Shown here: positions 5,861 through 6,280 of the stretch, one piece after another
Numbering within the stretch: position 1 is the stretch's first letter
How the letters are laid out: every line of letters starts with the position of its first letter
Assembly (NCBI GenBank): GCA_002451175.1
Contig: DKBI01000148.1
Coordinates: 1-6,280, forward strand
From: Betaproteobacteria bacterium UBA6904
GTDB lineage: Bacteria; Pseudomonadota; Gammaproteobacteria; Burkholderiales; SG8-39
DNA: 6,280 bases
Direction of reading: 5' to 3'
Position numbers and translations under genes: made by a program
Notes under the pieces: model-generated
Told to the model about the DNA's origin: nothing
What the model saw: the letters and a program-made list of their open reading frames with translations, nothing else
Database searches by the model: none

Positions 5861-6280
5861 CTAGATCTCCAGGATGAGGCGCGTCGGGTCCTCGAGCGCC
5901 TCCTTGATCGCCACGAGGAACAGCACCGCCTCGCGGCCGTCGATGATGCGGTGGTCGTAGGACACGGCGAGATAGTTCATCGGGCGGACCACGACCTGGC
6001 CGTTCTCCACGACCGGCCGCTCCTTGGTCGCGTGCACGCCGAGGATCGCGGACTGGGGCGGATTGATGATCGGCGTCGAGAGCATCGAGCCGAACACGCC
6101 GCCGTTCGAGATCGAGAAAGTCCCGCCCGTCAGCTCCTCGAGGGTCAGCTTGCCGTCCTGCGCGCGCTGGCCGAACTCGGCGATCTTGGTCTCGATCGCG
6201 GCGAAGCTCAGGCGGTCCGCGTCGCGCAGGATCGGCACCACGAGGCCGCGCGGGCTGCCGACCGCGATGCCGATGTCGAA
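5861..6280 (-). CDS. odhB: Dihydrolipoyllysine-residue succinyltransferase, E2 of 2-oxoglutarate dehydrogenase, C-terminal 139 codons (5' end beyond right edge)
   Basis: C-terminal part of the acyltransferase domain of the 2-oxoglutarate dehydrogenase E2, which transfers the succinyl group from lipoyl-lysine to CoA and forms the core of the complex. The frame is open to the right edge and starts in [20 protein letters not shown], so the gene is cut by the window rather than starting at the GTG at 6241. Landmarks counted from the edge: [16 protein letters not shown] (50-65), [16 protein letters not shown] (68-83), and the catalytic [12 protein letters not shown] with histidine 110 and aspartate 114 in the HxxxDG motif. 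It ends in [12 protein letters not shown], nearly the same ending as E. coli SucB (LLEDPTRLLLDV, from memory). This favours the succinyltransferase over pyruvate dehydrogenase E2 or branched-chain E2. The lipoyl and E1/E3-binding domains lie outside. lpdA follows after 2 nt. Confidence 0.94.
   Translation of the reverse strand, partial: FDIGIAVGSPRGLVVPILRDADRLSFAAIETKIAEFGQRAQDGKLTLEELTGGTFSISNGGVFGSMLSTPIINPPQSAILGVHATKERPVVENGQVVVRPMNYLAVSYDHRIIDGREAVLFLVAIKEALEDPTRLILEI
5867..5870 (-). promoter_or_regulatory. Ribosome binding site of lpdA inside the odhB 3' end
   Basis: The minus strand reads GGAG within the last codons of odhB, eight bases before the lpdA ATG at 5858; the odhB stop TAG lies between them. 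The arrangement couples lpdA translation to odhB, as expected for subunits of one complex. Confidence 0.55.

Noticed and set aside
5861..6241. A separate 126-codon gene starting with GTG at 6241
   Set aside because: The frame continues without a stop to the right edge with homologous E2 sequence ([14 protein letters not shown]), so it is the end of a longer odhB gene.
1..6280. CRISPR arrays, insertion sequences, tRNA/rRNA genes, toxin-antitoxin or defence genes
   Set aside because: No repeat-spacer pattern, transposase, terminal repeats or RNA-gene signature was seen, and nearly all of the sequence is accounted for by seven metabolic, transport and housekeeping genes.

Overview
This is a GC-rich, gene-dense stretch with every recognisable gene on the minus strand, so transcription runs from high to low coordinates. 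It looks like a betaproteobacterial (Burkholderiales-type) chromosome. The evidence is the high GC, a Bug/TctC-type periplasmic solute receptor (a family strongly expanded in that group), and a 2-oxoglutarate dehydrogenase E2 - E3 - ... - ZapE gene order. The genus cannot be fixed from the sequence.

In order of transcription the window holds: the 3' end of odhB/sucB (E2 of 2-oxoglutarate dehydrogenase, 5861-6280, running off the right edge); lpdA/odhL (E3, 4428-5858), which starts 2 nt after the odhB stop; a Bug-family tripartite-tricarboxylate-transporter receptor with a signal peptide (3367-4371); a 10-helix EamA/DMT transporter (2377-3264); zapE, an AFG1-like ATPase (1238-2380), overlapping the transporter gene by 4 nt as ATGA; a YhdH/AcuI-type acryloyl-CoA reductase (233-1228), starting 9 nt after zapE; and the first 61 codons of prpE, propionyl-CoA synthetase (1-183, running off the left edge).

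Functionally, the right side is central TCA-cycle metabolism (2-oxoglutarate to succinyl-CoA). The middle is two transport genes that are not an obvious part of that pathway. The left side is a cell-division/quality-control ATPase followed by a compact acuI-prpE pair that could feed acrylate, 3-hydroxypropionate or propionate carbon into propionyl-CoA. Gaps between genes are short (2, 56, 102, -4, 9 and 49 nt). No convincing sigma70 promoter or U-tailed terminator was seen, so much of the strand may be co-transcribed. Two RNA-structure candidates stand out: a 10-bp stem-loop in the 102-nt gap after the Bug gene, and a perfect 9+1+9 palindrome directly in front of the zapE start codon.

I do not see a new defence, mobile or biosynthetic system here. 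There is no CRISPR, IS element, tRNA or rRNA. The points worth a second look are the transport genes lying between odhL and zapE, the acuI-prpE pairing, and the two hairpins.
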